A stretch of DNA of 64,000 nucleotides from Filosporella fistucella (lineage: Eukaryota > Ascomycota > Leotiomycetes > Helotiales), in the NCBI GenBank assembly GCA_030077755.1, contig JAQJZZ010000014.1, positions 2,356,001 through 2,420,000 on the forward strand, written 5' to 3'. The position numbers and the translations under genes are program-made. Shown here piece after piece: positions 12,512 through 25,481 of the stretch. Under the pieces are notes generated by a model. The model did not search any database, was not told the origin of the DNA, and worked only from the letters and a program-made list of their open reading frames with translations. Each line of letters begins with the position of its first letter. Within the stretch, counting starts at the first letter, position 1.

Positions 12512-15500
12512 AATTTTATCTGAATGCGAGGTTCAAACACCATGGCGACAATAATCGCGGAGCAATTGCCCACGACATTGCAACAGAAACCATACTGATA
12601 CTTGATTCAAGTTTGGATCCTGTCAAGTCTAATTTGGTTCAATGCTCGCCGAGGCTCAAACTTACGACCTTCTGCTTCCACGCCGCAAACTTGGTCGCCC
12701 TCATTTCAAAATCCCGGCTGGAATAGTCACATACCTGCATCTTCAGCTAATACCGCTTCGGAGCATCTTATATCGTATGAAAGCCGCCAGAATGGGGGAT
12801 ATCTCAACCAGTCAAGTTCGATAGTGGCACCAAAGCTGACAAATTTGCACTGGACGCAAACAAACGAAACATGACTTCGTGAAAGCCATCGAAGAGATTC
12901 AAATTATTTTACCTACTGCAATATTTGGTATGGCCTGTACTTATACAAGACTGTAATATCCACAATATCGATCGAGTAGGGAATATATATCGAGGCTCAC
13001 TCTATGACTCTCGCTCTCCTGTCGGCTGATGAAGTAGTATAACAGAACTGTGTTTCTAATGAGGACAATGCTCAATTATATTTGACATAATGACATAAGT
13101 TCTATCACATGAACCAAATCAAACTTAAGACCCGAAACTCTGAACGATGCAGGGAGTCTTTCTGCTATAGAAGTTGTTTTATTGTCACAACGACCACTGT
13201 CGTGTTTCTTCCATTGAATAGAATCCGACCCTGAGCTCCACAGCTCTCGGATTTCGCTCTGAGTAAAGATAGCTTAGCTATTAACTAAATGTTTGTGTTG
13301 CAAACACTTACTTCAAGACAATTTACTTAGTCTAGAGCAATTTCAGATTCGGTCAATGACGAGATATCGAAAATCAAAGAGGTGCACGGTTTAGATTGGA
13401 CTTGATTTATCATTGATATTTGGCCTATTGCTAATAGCACTTAATCTTCTACTAAATATCAGGTGGACTAGCTCTTTATATCTCCTACCTAATTCACTCG
13501 CCTGACTTACGTACCTATCTACCCTCCTCCTTCCCCAATCAACCAAGTCCAAACCCCTCGTCTCCCAAATTATAATCTCACCTCTCTTCCTACCTTCCAT
13601 TACCTCATCCCCCCATTCCCACTCCGTTTCTAAGCCATACCCCCTCCACATCATCATACCCATCTCTCTCTCTCTCATCTCTCAACAATATCACAAGGCA
13701 CAACGCACGGTCCCACAAAGCGTCCAAGCGTCCAAGCGTACATGTTCAGCTGCATCTCCATCTGCATTTGTTTATCGCTATCACGCTGCATACTGTTTGT
13801 GTCTGTGTGCAGAGGATTTAGAGTTGGTTGGTGGGTGTTTGGGTCTGTGGGTTAGGTGAATGCAGGTGGTTTGGAGGGAAGGATGAAGGATGAGTGGATT
13901 AGCGATAAGCCTGATTTCAGGATTTGGAAGGATTGGGTAGGTGTACGGATTTGGGAGGGTGTGTCGTCATTTGGGAGGATGGAAGGAGTAGGAGTGGATT
14001 GTGGGATTCCGAGCATGGTATTGAGGGGATTTACTTTTTTGAAGGATAGGATTTTTATGTTGATGTTGAAGACGAGTTGTGGAAGGGATAGTTGGATGAA
14101 GAGAGGAGGGAGATTATTAGCAGAATTATTGCGAATTGGTAGTCGCAGAGAATAATACGTAAGAACTTGAATCAAGTACCGAAATCGTCCTTCCCTTCAT
14201 CTAGAAAGCTTAGCGTTGATAACTCTAACACGATCGATACAAAGTATATTTTCCCCTCTAGATACTTTATATTTAATCCATCAATCACTTCTCTCCACTC
14301 CTTCCCATCGCTTACAACACTGCAAAAAATGAACCACCTACCTAAGCACCTTATTTTCCATCATCCTAACCCTCTTCCAACACACACCTCCAACCCATCA
14401 ATCTTATCTCTCATCCCTACCTGTCCTTGCACATTGCACCCTTCCCAGCATTCACAATTCCAGTCTCCAGGCTTAAACCCTCATACAGGAAATTCAAAAG
14501 GTACCAGGGTTGATGATGCCTCAGCTGTGTTTCAGGTGCGTCCGCTCCGGGCCGATGAGGATGCCAAAAAGGGACTTTGCTTGAAAGGGCAAGTGTGGCG
14601 AGTTCTGGGACTTGCAGGTGCTAAGGTATGTAGGTACTGTACGAACTACCGTGCTGTACGAGGATTACGAGGTACTGAGATGTAGGGTTTAGGGAGGGAG
14701 GGAAATGGTTTAGTAGTAAGCTACTAGATAGATATTTTAGAGTGATGGATATGAAAAGAGGAAAAGATGAAAATAGAATATGTAGTTCATGCACAACTGC
14801 AGTATCTGTAGGTGGAGTAGCATCTCGAATCTACTTCGATCAACTCGTCTCCAAGATCCTACAAATCCGACAATCACACGTCCCAAAATCTCAGATCTAG
14901 AAAATCATATCTGAAGATCTTAATCCCCTCATTCTTGGGAATTGTCTTTAATCCCTCCCTCTATACAATACAACGATAGATCTCGCTATACCTCTTCCAA
15001 CTATGTTATAGTGCTTACAAGTATAAGACATGTATAATAACCGGTTTGAGGTTCCTGGTTCCTGATGAGGTGGGTGGTGGTGGGTGGTGGTGGTGGTGCA
15101 TGGGGATGAGATGGGAAGTGCGGGGTCCGGGATGTGGGGAGTTGAACCTGAGTTGAGGGAAATATGCAGTGTATGGAGAGAGAGAGACAGAAAGGGAAAG
15201 GGAAGGGAAGGCAAGGCAGGGAAATGATGCGATGCGATGCGATAATAAGGAAAGGGGTATTGAATAATGCCGTCGTACTTCGGGTTTGTGTCTATATCGT
15301 GAGGGAATATAGATCCTGTCAGAAGCTACGGAGAACTCCACGATGAGATCGAGATCGCACCCTGGGATTAGGTACCTTTTTTGCGGGGAGGGGATAAGGG
15401 GGAAAGCAATAAAGTGTAAAATCAGGTGGTTTGTCACGATGGGAAACGGGGTTGTACACGATCTCACAATCCGAAAGCTGGAGAATACAAAAGGGGTTTA

Positions 15501-18500
15501 TCCCGTAAAGATTAGTGACTCAAAGGAAACAATAGTCCATCAGTCTCGGGAATCGGGATGAACCTTCGAATCATGCCCTTCTGTTAGCTAGAACATACTT
15601 CCTTTATCCCAACAAGCGCAATACAAGTCTCTCTGGGCATCAATAACAGAACCACGCTATTATAGAGTTGTCTTAAGTGCATGATAGAGGCTTCTAAACC
15701 AATCCTTCAATGAACGCGTGGAACACTTGGAATAAGCGTAGAACCAACGCTACGCTTTGACATCTGGTAGTGTGGGTTTTTAGGGTTGTGAGGTGCCGAT
15801 TGGATGGTGCTTTGATGCGTGATGATGGGATGAGGGTATTGAGAATCGGGATTGGGAATATTGGATGCATTGGTGGTTGAGTGAGTGGGTGGACTCATAC
15901 TTGAATCGATCTTGGTACTGCATGTCGAGAAAGCTGGGATGAGACAGCTGGGGAAAGTTCCGGGAGAGAAGTGCATGAAGACTATCTATCCCGTGGGTCC
16001 GTTGTGATCAAAATGATTGATACAGTACAGAGCTGAAGGCTGCGTTAGAAATATACACGTCCACTCCCACTCAGAAAACCTTCGCAATGAACCCTGAATC
16101 TAGAAAATGTTATCTAGCTTTAAGATATAATTCAGCTAAGTGGATGTGGACAAAGTATAAATAGCAAGATCGACGAACGGGGAGGTGGACGTTGATGAAC
16201 CATCTATTGTCTGAAGGAAAGTATAATCTTTCCTTCCACATCACCAACACCATCTCCGTGACGACTTGATGAGGAAGAATACAGACGCAGAGTATCGGAG
16301 TTGTCTCCTTTCAAAACAACTCTTAGCTACCAACTGAAGCAGAACACAACACCAATCCAACCTAAAACCGCAAAACGGGACGAGATTATCCTCTTCTAAT
16401 CCTTAGGTAGATACCACCTAATGCAATGTCAAATCCCTAGTCTATTCAAGTCTTCTCCTGAGCTCCTCTCACAGAAGCGACATAATGAAAGAAGAAAAAA
16501 AAGAGGCTGAGCAACACAGTTCACAAATGAGATAAAGATCTACATGCTTCCAGCTACCTTAACCTAACTCTGGATCCGCCGATCCGGTCTAGAAGAGCGG
16601 TGGAAGGACGGGATACCATGGCCATGTGAGAGGAACGTGGCATTTGCGCCATCGAGACGGCTCGCGCTCAGGTGGTGGTGCACTAATTACTGATGGATGG
16701 ATGCCTGAAGCTACTTTGCAGGAGCTGAGGTCGCATTGAGCGAGAGTACCTATTCTTGCTTGAAGAGGGGGGAAGAAGGGGAAAGGGAGGAAGAGCGAAA
16801 TCATAGACGCTTTGAAGACAGGGAGATAGAAGAGAAAATGAAAGGAGGTGGCGAGAAAGAGAAAAGCAGGTTTAGAAAAGTTGAGTTGGGAGGAATCTCG
16901 GTCAAGGTTTCGCGGGTGGAAGCGATGGTGAGTAGGTACAGTAAGGGAGGCGATGACGGGAAATTCAAGCTCAAGCTCTAAGACAGCGGTTCAACGCTGC
17001 TGCTGGAGTGAGGGCGGGCTCGGTGACACATGTCTTCTATCCGAGAACTTGCTTCTGCTTTCCTTTGCCCTAAAAACAAGAGGAATGAAAATACGATATG
17101 AAATAATAAGAGTTCTAAGAACGAGATATGCGTGGCCTCTACGCCGTAACTCATTTTACTGTACTATACTTATAGTCCTCTCATTCGATGATAAAAAATG
17201 TATATCTCGGGTATGTAGGTTACGCCGCGGATGTGCAGGTTCTGTAATATATGGATTTGGTATGGATGAATGAGAGAGAATGAGGTAAGATTACTTTACT
17301 TTGGGTGATGATTATGCATGTATTCATTTCTTTGAGCTTGGGTTGGAGTTAAAGGAGAGGTGGCAAATGGTTCCAGGAAGGACTTGAAAAAGCATGAGAA
17401 GTAAGGTATGGAAAATACTGCCCACGTGCCTACACACAACGAATAATCTAAAATAGAATCATGAACCAGATGCTGAGAATTAAATATATCCACGCCTACC
17501 TCGCCTCGACGTTTATAGGACTCCCACTACAATCAAGATACGTTCCAAACCCCTTCCATATTTTCATTCTGCTGCTTTCTTTTTTGCCTCTCCTTGATCC
17601 TGCCAGATGGCCGAATATGATATCACGATTAGAATGGGCAGACACACCGCATCTAGAACTCTGAGAATGAAGTGATCAATCTCGTCATCGCATGAGAATA
17701 AGGAACTCTAAACTGAGAATCGCAACGTCCCGCGTCCCGAGCAGTTGTGAAATATGATAGAAAATACTGCGTAGAAAGGTATATTTTTCGGTTGATAGGG
17801 AGATAGATAGGGTATCGAGAAACGTGGGGTGGGCACTCCACGCTTTTTTTCGTCTGTGAAAGAAGCAGAAGAAGAAGAAAGCTTCGATGCATACATACAT
17901 ACATGCACGATGCATAAGGTACGTTCTCGGGTTATTTATTTTTAATGTTTGATTGATGGTACCATGGCATGCATGAGATTTTGCGGATACCTTTGCTATC
18001 CATGGAGTGAGTGTGAGAAGTGGTAGGGTGAGGTGCATGATTCTCCACTCGATACTACATAGCGAGTCAACAAAGAAACAGAGGTAAGCCGTACCATATC
18101 TGTTCATCTACGGGTTTGCATAGGTAAGTCATAGGAGGAGAAGGGTATCACATAGGATCTACCGGCATGTGCTGAGCTGATAGCTGACCACCTTCTTCGT
18201 GTCTGGATTTAGAGGTGTTGTTTTCGTTTCGAGGTTGACGAGCTCTCGTATGTGAAATTTGTGTGAGTGAGATTAGTCTGACTTCACCCTTTTCACGAAT
18301 AAGGGATGACAAGCTGAGTCAAGAAGGAAAGATAATCTCAGTCTTTCGAAACATTTTTCTCGCTTGTCCGACACAAATAAAATCGGAGTATCAAGGTTTT
18401 TCTTTGTTCCAAACCCCCTTCCAAGCTTCCTTCTCGTGGCTCAGACCCTCTAATCCAATATCGTGGAAACCATACGGAGATGGAAGCCATGGCGTATATC

Positions 18501-20000
18501 CATCTCCGTAGGGCAGACGATTTCTAGAATTAGCCTCTCTCATATACGTCGAATTTCGGCTCGAAGCGAGATTGAGTAAGAAAGGTTCAATAATTGAGTG
18601 ATGATATCTTAAAAGAGAGTGATGCAATCTCAGCGTTGCTAAAAGCGGAATATATGTGTCCCGATACATGTGTGTTCGGAGATTCAGGTAATAGTGCACC
18701 GGACAGGTATCGCAAAGTCCACCAGCTTTGAACGCCACTATATATTTATTTGTACGTGGGATGTCAAGAAGATTTCGTCTGGCCAGGAAGAGAACGTGGG
18801 ATAAATATTTCTCCTTCGTTTTTTGTTTGGACAGGGTCTCGAAACGATATCCATCTTGAAGGATTCCAAAGACAAGGCTCTGCAGATGTCACTTCTGATT
18901 GAAGAAAGGCAGCCGTTGTCAGTTGTCAAAGTTCTCGTGGAATAAGCTTCAGTTCAGTCCGAGCAACGGGTTCGAAGCGAGCTCTCCTTCTTTCTCTTCC
19001 GACGAAACGTCTGTATAATTGCCTCTTTTGAGACTAGATACTACGTCCCTGGTTCGTTGGATACCACCTTCATGGGAGACCATGCGTTGAGCCAGGATTT
19101 TGTCGCCCCAGAATCGAACGGGACCGGGGGGCGCGGAACAGGGTGGTGAAATCAGGAGTCGGAGCCTATTGAATGGTATGGAGTTCTGGCGTGATGCTCG
19201 ACAGGGAGTATGAAATCGTGGAAGGAGGTTGATGATGGACGAATGGAGATGAAGAGGTATTGAGTGTGTTGATAGCTTTGGGAGTTGCAAAACCTGTCGT
19301 ATCGGATTTGAACTGTAATGCAAGAGATTGATAATGGCAACGGTCTAAGGGGTTCCATGTGCTTCATAGGCAGGAAAAGTGTGTGGAACTTAACTTTAAA
19401 GGTGTTCTTCCAAGACTAACTCTTCTGATAGCCTTCTGCATATACTTCTCCATCTTACATGCCAATTGCAGACTACGGTATAGACTAATGCAGAGTTCCT
19501 CGGAGACATGAACGGCAGCGGTAGAAGGAAGTTAGACCGCGGTGCATTAGAGTGGAGTCAGGAGAAGGAGAAAGCCATGAACTTGCGTTGAAGAAAGAGG
19601 GTGAGTTCTTTTGGTACTCGGCACGGGACGAAAACGGTACAAGTTGAGTTGAAAGTTTGACGACGTAAGAGGACGGCATGCAAGTACCTGGTACCTATCC
19701 AGTCATATGGACATTAGTACGGACGGAATAGTGAGTGTAATGTGCAGAAGATCAAGGGAGGGATGAGTGGAGTATGGCGTTTTTAGCAAATTCTGGGGCG
19801 TTTCTGGCAGTTCTGGCACTTTGAGTCTTTGCCCCTCTGAACTACAGACTACAGTGCTGTGGGTGGGGCACTGCGAGGGTGCCATCAAGGTACTGACAGG
19901 GAATTTCAGGGTGCATACAAGGTACAGACATGGTACAGACAGCTGCTTTTACTCCCTGTAGCTGCCTGTATTTTGCAGTAACTGACGGTGCATTGCAGCG
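12512..20000. other. long gene-poor region
   Basis: No convincing protein gene. Open frames here are short and follow base composition: CT-rich strand near 13500-13680 and 14170-14500, GA-rich near 16740-16980. Simple repeats occur at 15063-15100 (GGTGGT type), 15222-15243 (GATGC) and 17885-17905 (ATAC). A minus-strand frame at 19060-18949 (…FWGDKILAQRMVSHEGG…) reads somewhat protein-like but has no family I can name. This space may be long upstream regulatory DNA for the scaffold gene at 21.7 kb, or may hold noncoding transcripts. Confidence 0.4.
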
Positions 20001-21662
20001 TGGCTGTCGGCATCTTGAGGCACAGGCCGGTACCAAGTCCAGAGTACCACCAGTGCTATGACTGTACGAATAGGTACCTGCGAGGATGTACTGCACTGTC
20101 GAGGTATCCGCAGAAATCCAAGTCAATTACAAGCGTAAGGTACGTAGTAGACACTCCGGATTACTCCAGGCCAAGTTCGCAAGGTCAGCTTCTTGTGCAC
20201 ATCAGACTTGCTGGTTCGCCAATTACACTGTAAAACATACCGAATCACCAGTGCAAGATTCCCTCATGGCCACCACCACAACCACCACACTTCCATCCTT
20301 CTACCACTCCTCCACCATTTCACCACCAGCGACAACTCTCACGAATCAAGAACTCCAGATTCCAGCCAATCCACACACCCACTACGGAGGCATTACCTTG
20401 TCGTGCATGGCAAGAGAGCAAGGCTCCAAAAAAAAAGTCCGAGCGAGCGACGGCAACAGAGAACATGGCGAGCATGGCATGGCAGCATGCTTTGCCCAGG
20501 GCAAAATATGATGATTGACCTACCCGGCGTTGGATTTCATGTTGGTGGACTACCTCGACTACTTCCGTATGCCCTGCTTCTCACACTTTATTCAGACCGT
20601 GGATTCCAGACTCCAGACTGACTAACATCCTTTGTCTTTGTCCTCCAGCTCATCCTCGATCCCATCTGAATTATCCAGAAGCCCTGTTCACCCCCAGTCT
20701 CGTCCTTCGAGACGTCTAACCCCTTCTTCCCCTTCTGGTGCCATGCAACTTGGCTATATCCTATCTCAACTTATTGCCAGGACCTCCCAGCATCAATTGC
20801 TCTGCTGAGTCTACTTCCAGCCCAGCAGTTGTCCTGCCTTGCCCTGCTTATTATTACCTGCTCTTCATCATCCTAGTCCTAGTCCTGGTCCTAGTCCAGC
20901 TTTCCACCGGACTCTTTGAGCTCGAACCACCACGACTGTGCGCAATTCTGCCCGCCATCCGTCTGCGATTCTGGTCCAACGGTCCAGCACATCACCTCAC
21001 CGAACTGAGCAAAGAAGGCAAAGACTCAAATCACTTGCAGATCGTATGCGCTCGCTGCTGCAGTTTCTCGAGTTTGTCCTCCACGCTTCTGCACCAACAT
21101 AGTTCCTACACCTCTGCCTGACTCTTGCCCATCCTCATCCCCTTCGGCCCCTCGGCTGGCACTTGACGGTTTACGGTACGGCCATTGTTTAGTACATAAT
21201 AAAGACCGATACTACTGCTCGCCCACCTTCCATAATCGACTCGTCTCGTCTCGGGCTCAACCGCGATCCTACCTGCTGCGGCGATTCGATTCGGGCGTGA
21301 AGGTTGGTTTGAAACACGAAGAACATACCCTACATAGGGAGAGCGGATCTTGGTACATGTCCATGCAATACAGACTGCGCTGCCACTACTATTGCTACTA
21401 CTGCTAGTAGAGGAGCCTCCGAAAGGCGATACAGACTACTGTCACCTAGCAACTCTCCGGACAGTAGACTGCAGTCAATACCCGTGCTGGTAGGAGGAAA
21501 GACGAGGGCGAGGCAAGCCAATTCAATTCTACCGACGAGCCGTCCCTGTTGCTCCTGCTGCTACAGGTGCGCCTGAGATTGTATCGGTTTGTGTAGTGGT
21601 GTTGGCTGTTCTGTCACTACTGCCTGCCGAGTCTGCTACACGCAGACGTTATATTACAGTAC
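20001..21662. promoter_or_regulatory. probable long promoter or leader of the RING-PH-VWA gene
   Basis: CT-rich DNA with several short upstream ATG frames and simple repeats (TCCTAG repeats at about 20871-20900, ACT/GCT repeats at 21378-21410) directly precedes the ATG at 21663. Long leaders with small upstream frames are common for fungal developmental regulators. The transcription start cannot be placed from sequence alone. Confidence 0.35.
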
Positions 21663-24600
21663 ATGTCGAAATCCCTCTTTGGTTTCTTCCACACCAATTC
21701 CTCGTCCTCCCCTCAATATCCCGCCTCTCCCAAAAACACTTCCACACCAGCCGCACACAAAGAAAAAGACCAGGTTTCGTTATTGTATGAGCTTGGACTA
21801 CTCAACGACTCGGATAAAAGATCCAGGAGGCGAGAGAAGGACAAGGACAGGGACCGACCTAGTGGAGCACGCGTTGCAGGATCCTATCCCAAAAGAAGTA
21901 CGCAGCAAGTCTATGCCAAATTTATCTTCTCCTCCGCCCCTCTGCAATGAACAAATGATGGTCATGGCCCAAACTTGAGTCCGCATTGACTGACCCAACT
22001 CTTCTCGAATAGATCCCCATAACATTGACAACCCCCAAGGGACCTCGATCTCGACCTCGCAACTATCACCGTCGTCAGTCACCTCAATTCAGTCAAAAGA
22101 AGTAAAGATATCAAACGGCTTGCGCAGCCGAGCCGGTGGTGGAATGGCAGGTATGCTGGATACCGATAGGAGTCGTACACGGCGGGAGAGGACATTTGTC
22201 GGGAGCGAGTGTGCAGTCTGCGAGGAACCATTGGAACATACCCTTCGTGGCGAGCGCATTCTTCAATTCTCCTGTGGTCATGTCTCGCACGAAGCATGCT
22301 TTTACGAATACATCAAGGAGTTTGAGTCACAGTACTGTCCTACATGCAATGCGCCATTGGGGTTGGATACTAGCAGAGGTGGAAATGTCCTTGACATTGG
22401 TAAGAAGTTCGGCCGTACGTACTCCCAGACCAAAACTGATGGTATACCTCCTGTAGAGAAGCTGAGTAGTATTGTGCGATCAGTTTCAGCGAGCGACCAG
22501 TCAACAAGATCACAACAAACACCTACACCTACTGCATGGGATAGTCAAACCGTTCGACCTCAAAGTCGAGGATCAAGTGCAAGACCACAGCCTCGAGAAG
22601 CAAGGGATAGCAGCAGAGATTCAAGAGACAGCAACAATGGTGGAAGTAGTCGAGACAGCAGAGATAGCCGTGATCGAGCAAATCGATTTGTTGCACCATC
22701 ACGAACGTCGCACACTCGGAATGATTCCGAAGCTACAGGAGCCGCATCATCAGTTGGTTACCCAGAAACCGCTGTTAGTGGACCTCCTCGACGCCACGAT
22801 TACGATGTCCAATCAATGGAAACCAATTTGATGAGTCCCAGAGCAAGTGTCACCCGGAACCCAATACCACCTCCATCTGTTAGTGTACGATCAGAATTCC
22901 CTACTCTCAATCGATCACGTCAACAACAAACACTCACCTGTCTCATCACAATTGAAGTGCCGGACAATAAGTGGCGCCCAGATCCCGATGATCTTCGGAG
23001 TGCCCCTCCTGTTCCTCCTTTGCGACCAGAAGATACCTATGCCAGGCCACCTTCACCAGCTCAGAGTGCGCCTCGATTCTATCCATATGAATCCCCAGAG
23101 GTTTTGGAGGAGATGACAGAAAGTCTACGCAACAGGGTCGAAAATTGGCATGGTCTAGATTTCAACAGGTTTGCGCTCTTTATCAGTTTGGAATTTAATG
23201 CTAATATTTGAACAGATTTGGGAAATTACGCCTATATGGTACCATCCGTGTCGCAAAAGACAAGAAGGTTTGGCAGGATTTAGAGTGTTATCTCTTTGCT
23301 GAGATGCTCATCTGTGTTAAGGAGAAGAAGATCTCAATTCCACAGGAGTGGGACGATCAGAACTCTCCTCGCAGACATGCTAAAGCCACTCTTCTCAAAG
23401 GATCCATTCTGATCAAGAAGCACCTAAATGAAGTTACTGAAAGTGGTACGGGTAAAACCCAGCTTGGCCAGACGGAAAAGATCACAATGTCTAACCTTCG
23501 ACCAGCTGACGAGAATGTGTTGACACTCAGTCTTTCAGTTGCTGAATTGCCAGCTTTCCATCTGAAATTCGACAACAGAAATCAGTTGAAACTGTGGCAA
23601 CAAGCACTGATGGACTTGAATGCTGTTGAAGCTTCTCCTACTCGAAGCCCAGAATACGAATTTTCGGAAACAGACGAGGAAGACTGGCAGAGAGTTTCAA
23701 ACCCAAAGCGAGTCTCATCTCTCAACTCCTCTTCATACGGCGGTCCTCGATCAGTGACAACTGCTCCTACTGAATACACCAATGCCCGAGGAGTTCGATT
23801 GCCTGCAGCCGTGCACGTACCAGTTGACATTGTCGTTGTTATTCCGGTATCCTCATCGATGCAAGGAGTCAAGATCAGTCTTGTTCGTGATGCATTGAAG
23901 TTTATGGTGCAAAACCTTGGAGAGCGCGATCGCATGGGCTTAGTCACATTCGGATCAAGTGGCGGAGCCGCTCCATTAGTTGGAATGACCTCCAAGACTT
24001 GGAACGGTTGGTCAGGCATTCTTGCGTCTATTAGACCGGTTGGGCAGAAGAGCCATCGGGCTGATGTGGTCGATGGTGCTAATGTTGCGATGGATCTTCT
24101 CATGCAACGAAAATCCAGCAACCCTGTCGCTACCATCGTCCTGATTAGCGATTCTTCAACATCTGATGCCGAGAGCGTCGACTTTGTCGTGTCACGAGCA
24201 GAGGCTGCAAAGTATGTTCATCCCTTTTTTTTATATGCATGAGCTAATTACTTTAGGATCGCCATACACTCGTTTGGTCTCGGCACGGCTCACAAGCCTG
24301 ACACGATGATTGAACTATCGACCCGAACCAAAGCTTCGTACACTTACGTGAAAGACTGGATGATGCTGAGGGAATGTCTTGCCGGCTGCCTTGGTGCAAT
24401 GCAAACCATGTCTCACCAAAACGTGAAGCTGAAGTTACGACTCCCCGAGGGATCCCCAGCAAAATTTGTCAAAATCAGTGGGGCTTTACAAATAACGAAA
24501 CGAGCTACTGGTAAGGATGCTGAAGCATCGCTAGGAGATCTCAGGTTTGGCGACAAGAGAGATATCCTGGTACAACTCGTTATCGCCCCAGATAATGCCT

Positions 24601-25481
24601 CGCAAGAACAACTTCCTCAAGATCCCTGGGAATCAATTGTTTCTGGACTTGAGGCTCTTGGAGGACCGCTTGACAAGGAAGAGGAACGCGTCGTCTCGAT
24701 TGAAGAAGTCCCCCTCATTCAAGCAGATCTCACATGGGGTGATATCCTCCGTGATGGCACATTGACACACTTGCCACGTCCTTCATTACTGGCGATAACA
24801 ATGCTACCGGCGCCCACAACGCAACAAAAGAAACAATCACAATTTCCAAACACACCACCAATCCCACCTCACCCAAGTGTGGTTCAGCGTCGCATGGAAC
24901 TTCTCACATCAGATATGCTCACTCGCGCCCTTACCCTTGTTTCACGCGGTCAACATGATCGCGCGCAACATCTCCTAAACGAGACCCGTTCAATTCTTAA
25001 AGGTCTTGGAAAAGGTGGACTTCCACCAATTCCACCAACACCTTCGGCCAAATCTGCCAATGCTGCAATGACAGATACCTCTTCCCCTACATCGACAGTT
25101 GGTCCAGATCGTCGTCGAACACCGTCTCCGACCTCCGCTACCACTTCACATCATCCCGCCGGATCTATTCCTCGACATCGATCAAATGATGCTCTTACCA
25201 TGAGCACTTCCTCTGGAATTGATCCAAATACAGTCGCCGCTCTTGATGCTGAGCTTGAAGCTAGCTTAGAGTGGATCAATCATCCAGCGGTATTCGGCAG
25301 AGACAGCAGAAAAGCTGTACTTCAAGCCATTGGCGTTATAAGTAGTCAGAGAGGATACACTTTCCGTACTCCTGTCGAGAGTCTTTGGGCCCATCGTGTT
25401 GGTGGTGTTAAGCGGTTAACAGAACGCAGTAGAGAGTGGAGGGAGGAGAGCGGTGGTGAAGGTATAATTGAGGAGAATTAA
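21663..25481 (+). CDS. RING-PH-VWA protein, Far1/Ste5-type scaffold architecture
   Basis: Exons 21663-21897, 22013-23168, 23216-24211 and 24257-25481 join to about 1203 residues. A basic N-terminus (KRSRRREKDKDRDRP) is followed by a RING-H2 near 145-195 (CAVCEEPLEH, CGHVSHEACF, CPTCNAPL), a Ser/Arg-rich linker, a PH domain near 464-610 (RLYGTIRVAKDKKVWQDLEC), and a VWA domain near 665-860 (VDIVVVIPVSSSMQG). This order is that of yeast Ste5 and Far1, which bind G-beta-gamma and membrane lipid and hold the pheromone MAP kinases. A pheromone or cell-fusion role is therefore inferred. The VWA metal site is altered (Pro where the first Asp belongs). Introns 2 and 3 (47 and 45 nt) are clear. Intron 1 (21898-22012, donor GTACGC) is uncertain: a second open frame there reads KEVRSKSMPNLSSPPPL, so the exon 1 end may be wrong or shifted. 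Confidence 0.85.

Noticed and set aside
12640..12740. tRNA-like T-arm on the minus strand
   Set aside because: A GTTTGAGCC-like loop is present but the flanking bases do not pair and no acceptor or anticodon stem can be drawn.
13391..14685. Several open frames of 90-170 codons on both strands
   Set aside because: They follow CT- or GA-rich composition, overlap each other on opposite strands and match no family.
19100..19140. GAATCGAACGGGACC, resembling a tRNA T-arm
   Set aside because: No cloverleaf could be formed around it.
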